From: Hydractinia symbiolongicarpus
Taxonomy: Eukaryota > Cnidaria > Hydrozoa > Anthoathecata > Hydractiniidae
DNA: 64,000 bases
Direction of reading: 5' to 3'
NCBI RefSeq assembly: GCF_029227915.1
Contig: NC_079876.1
Coordinates: 34,951,828-35,015,827 of the forward strand
Part shown: in pieces, positions 61,403 to 64,000 of the stretch
Layout of the letters: each line of letters starts with the position of its first letter
Position numbering within the stretch: position 1 is the first letter of the stretch
Made by a program: the position numbers and the translations under genes
Notes under the pieces: generated by a model
Seen by the model: the letters and a program-made list of their open reading frames with translations, nothing else
Databases searched by the model: none
What the model was told of the DNA's origin: nothing

Positions 61403-61772
61403 ACGTTAGAAACTTAATGAAATGTATGTTTCGAAACTGTCTCTATTTCTTCCGCGCGCTAACGGCTAGGATAAGTCCCAGAGTAAAAACGACTCCTTGA
61501 TCAAAATTTGTAAAGAAAGAGGTAACACAGCGCAAAATGAAATTACTGAGTTCTGGCAGTCATGCCAAAGTAACAAGAATGTTAATTTTCAAAGTTCAAT
61601 TGTCTCATTTACCACATTTATAAGGTCAAAGTTCAAAATCTGTTCAATTAGGTCCCACGGTCAATCGTTTCACTGTTAAAAGCAATGCAACCTAGTAATA
61701 TCGGGAAAATATCGCTAAATACATGGTTGTCACAATTTGCGACGCAACCGTTGTAACTCAAACGGACGGATA
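61403..61772 (+). repeat. Chimeric satellite 2 monomer (type 4 / type 2)
   Basis: Starts like the monomers at 59175 and 62890 (ATGTATGTTTCGAAAC, ACGACTCCTTGATCAAAATT). It ends like the monomer at 58431 (CAAAATCTGTTCAATTAGG, TATCGGGAAAATATCGC, CATGGTTGTCACAATTTG). The switch lies around 61590-61635. It is followed by a type 3 monomer, the natural successor of type 2. Confidence 0.85.
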
Positions 61773-64000
61773 CCGCTAGAAAGTCAATGGAATGTAGCTT
61801 TTAAAACTGTCTCTACTTCTTCAGCGCGCGCTAATGGCTAAGATTAGTCACAGAGTAAAAATGACTCATTGATCTAAATTTGTAAACAAAGAACTGACAC
61901 AGCGCGCAGTGCAAATCCTGAGTTCCCGCAGTCATGTCAACATAACAAGAATGTTAATTCTTGGATTCCAATTGTCTCATTTACCGTATTTATACGGTCA
62001 AAGTTCAAAATCAGTTCAATTAGATCCCACGGTCAATAGTTTTACTTTTAAAAGCAATGCAACCTTGTAATATCGGAGAAATATCGCTAAATACATGATG
62101 GTACGAATATGTGACTCAACCGTTGTAACTCAAAACGGACTGATACCGTTAGAAAGTCAATGGAATGTAGTTTTTGAGACTGTCTCCATTTCCTCAGGGC
62201 GCGTTAATGGCTAGGATTAGTTCTAGAGTAAAAATGACTCATTGATCTAAATTTGTAAATAAAGAGCTAACACAGTGTGCGATGTATTTGCGGAGTTCCA
62301 GCATTCATGCCAAAGTAAGAAGAATTTTAATTCTTGGAGTCCAATCGTCTCATTTACCACATTTATAAGGTCAAAGTCCAAAATCAATTCAATTAGATCG
62401 CGCGGTCAATTGTTTCACTGTTAAAAGCAATGCAACCTAGTAATAACGGAAAAATATCGCTAAAAACATGTTGGTACGAATATGTGACTCAACTGTTGTA
62501 ACAGAAACGGACTGATACCGTTAGAAAGTTAATGAAATGTAGTTTTCGAAACTGTCTCCATTTCTTCAGCGCGCGCTAATGGATAGGATTAGTCCCAGAG
62601 TAAAAATGACTCATTGATCTAAATTTGTAAATAAAGAGCTAACACAGCGCGCAGTGTAAATACTGAGTTCCGGCAATCATGCCAACGTAACAAGAATGTT
62701 ATTTCTTGGATTCCAATGGCCTCATTTACCATATTTATAAGGTCAAAGACCAAAATCAGTTCCATTAGGTCACACGTTCAATCGTTTGACTGTTAAAAGC
62801 AATGCAACCTAGCAATAACGGAAAAATATCGCTAAATGCATGTTGATACGAATATGTGACTCAACCGTTGTAACTCAAACGGACTGATAACGTAAGAAAC
62901 TTAATGAAATGTATGTTTCGAAACTGTCTCTATTTCTTCCGCGCGCTAACGGCTAGGATAAGTCCCAGAGTAAAAACGACTCCTTGATCAAAATTTGTAA
63001 AGAAAGAGGTAACACAGCGCAAAATGCAATTACTGAGTTCTGGCAGTCATGCCAAAGTAACAAGAATGTTAATTTTCGGAGTTCAATTGTCTCAGTTACC
63101 ACATTTATAAGGTCAAAGTCCAGCATCAGTTCAATTAGGTCCAAAGATCAATCGTTTCACTGTTGAAATCAATGCAACCTAGTAATATCAGAAAATTATC
63201 GCTAAACATATGTTGGTGCGAATATGTGACGCAACCGTTGTAACTCAAACGGACTGATACCCTTAGAAAGTCAATGAAATATAGTTTTCGAACCTGTCCC
63301 TAGTTCTTCAGGTCGCGCTAACGGCTAGAATAAGTCTCACAGTATGATTGACTAATTGATCTACATTTGTAAATAAAGAGCTAACACAATGTCCCGTGTA
63401 ACTGCAGAGTTCCAGCATTCATGCCAAAGAAAGAAGAATGTTAATTCTTGGAGTCCAATCGTCTCATTTACCACATTTATAAGGTCAAAGTTTAAAATCA
63501 GTTCAATTAGATCCCACGATCAATCGTTTCACTGTTAAAAGGAATGCAACCTAGTAATAACGGAAAAATTTCGCTAAATACATGTTGGTACGAATATGTG
63601 ACTCAACCGTTGCAACTCAAACGGACTGATACCGTTAGAAAGTCAATGAAATGTAGTTTTTGAAACTGTCTCTACTTCTTCCGCGCGCTAACGGCTAAGA
63701 TCAGAAACAGAGTAAAAACCACTCCTTGATCTAAATTTGTAAATAAAGTGCTAACACAGCGCACAATGTAATTACTGAGCTCTGGCAATGATGCCAAGGT
63801 AACAAGAATGTTAACTTTTGGAGTTCAATTGTCTCATTTACCACATTTATAAGGTTAAAGTCCAACATCAGTTCAATTAGGTCTCACGATCAATATTTTC
63901 ACTATTTAAAGCAATGCAACCTAGTAATATCGGAAAAATATCGCTAAGTACATGTTGGTACGAATATGTTTCTCAACTGTTGTAACTCAAACAGACTGAT

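Larger units (their letters stand above)
58061..63631 (+). repeat. Satellite 2 higher-order unit (15 monomers, ~5571 bp)
   Basis: The monomer at 63632-64000 looks identical by eye to the first monomer at 58061-58429. Both share GGCTAAGATCAG, AAAACCACTCC, AAGTGCTAAC, CAAGGTAAC, AAAGTCCAAC and CACTATTTAAAG. The intermediate copy at 59917 has GGCTAGGATCAG, AAACAACTCC, AAGTGTTAAC, CAAGGGAAC, AAAGTTCAAC and CACTTTTTAAAG. The repeat period is therefore probably 15 monomers. Only one return is visible before the window ends. Confidence 0.65.
58060..64000 (+). repeat. Satellite 2 array (~371-bp monomers, 16 copies, runs off the window)
   Basis: Using CCGTTAGAAAGT (or its variant) as origin, monomers start at 58061, 58431, 58803, 59175, 59545, 59917, 60287, 60659, 61031, 61403, 61773, 62146, 62518, 62890, 63260 and 63632; spacing is 370-373 bp. 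Conserved landmarks are GAAACTGTCTC, GCGCGCTAACGGCTAGGA, TTTGTAAATAAAG, CTAACACAGCG, CATTTACCACATTTATAAGG, AAGCAATGCAACC and AATATCGCTAAATACATG. No similarity to satellite 1 was seen. No tRNA-like A/B boxes or coding region were recognised. Monomers fall into about seven types. Confidence 0.97.

Noticed and set aside
59269-63166. 60-aa plus-strand and 63-aa minus-strand ORFs in satellite 2
   Set aside because: Same reason: the frames are set by monomer sequence, recur in only one monomer type, and overlap on opposite strands.
58060-64000. SINE or tRNA origin of satellite 2
   Set aside because: GTTCAATTAG-like stretches resemble part of a B box, but no proper A box, B box or cloverleaf was found.
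1-64000. Telomeric repeats or rDNA
   Set aside because: No TTAGGG-type, TTAGG-type or related tandem motif and no recognisable rRNA segment was seen on either strand.

Overview
The window is eukaryotic, non-genic, repeat-dominated DNA. Almost every base belongs to one of two unrelated tandem satellite families or to one non-LTR retrotransposon (LINE) inserted in the first. The LINE is of the APE-endonuclease type, has a poly(A) tail and an AATAAA signal, and lacks RNase H. Its protein style (SGNH-like upstream ORF tail, SDxH endonuclease motif, FADDN reverse transcriptase motif, C-terminal CxCxxC) is common in invertebrate animals such as cnidarians, molluscs and arthropods. I favour an AT-rich invertebrate genome but cannot name a species. 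No host gene, tRNA, rRNA or CRISPR array was seen.

Layout. (1) 1-19602: satellite 1, about 203 bp per monomer, plus-oriented, with multi-monomer higher-order duplications. (2) 19603-22889: a 5'-truncated LINE with one intact 950-codon EN/RT reading frame, preceded in the same frame by the tail of an upstream ORF and a TGA. It sits inside a monomer, flanked by a probable 4-bp duplication (TTAA). A 213-bp tandem duplication has copied its left junction, leaving a 26-bp LINE stub at 19390-19415. (3) 22890-56806: satellite 1 resumes at the interrupted base and continues through nested duplications of 601, 607, 1215, 1409, 1610, 1799/1808 and 3030 bp. Monomers are more diverged and more often damaged after about 47 kb. 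(4) 56815-58059: satellite 1 flips to the minus strand through a near-perfect foldback. (5) 58060-64000: an abrupt switch to satellite 2, about 371 bp per monomer, 16 monomers, with a probable 15-monomer higher-order unit of about 5571 bp and several chimeric monomers.

The short ORFs of 60-122 codons that recur across the window are fixed by the repeat sequence itself and are not annotated as genes. The only protein that could act here is the LINE polyprotein. What the sequence mainly records is unequal crossover: duplications can be ordered relative to each other, and chimeric monomers, a foldback inversion and a satellite-satellite boundary are visible at base resolution. A pericentromeric or centromeric location is a reasonable inference but is not shown. 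Coordinates of repeat-unit ends are by eye and may be off by some bases, because duplicated units can be phased anywhere.
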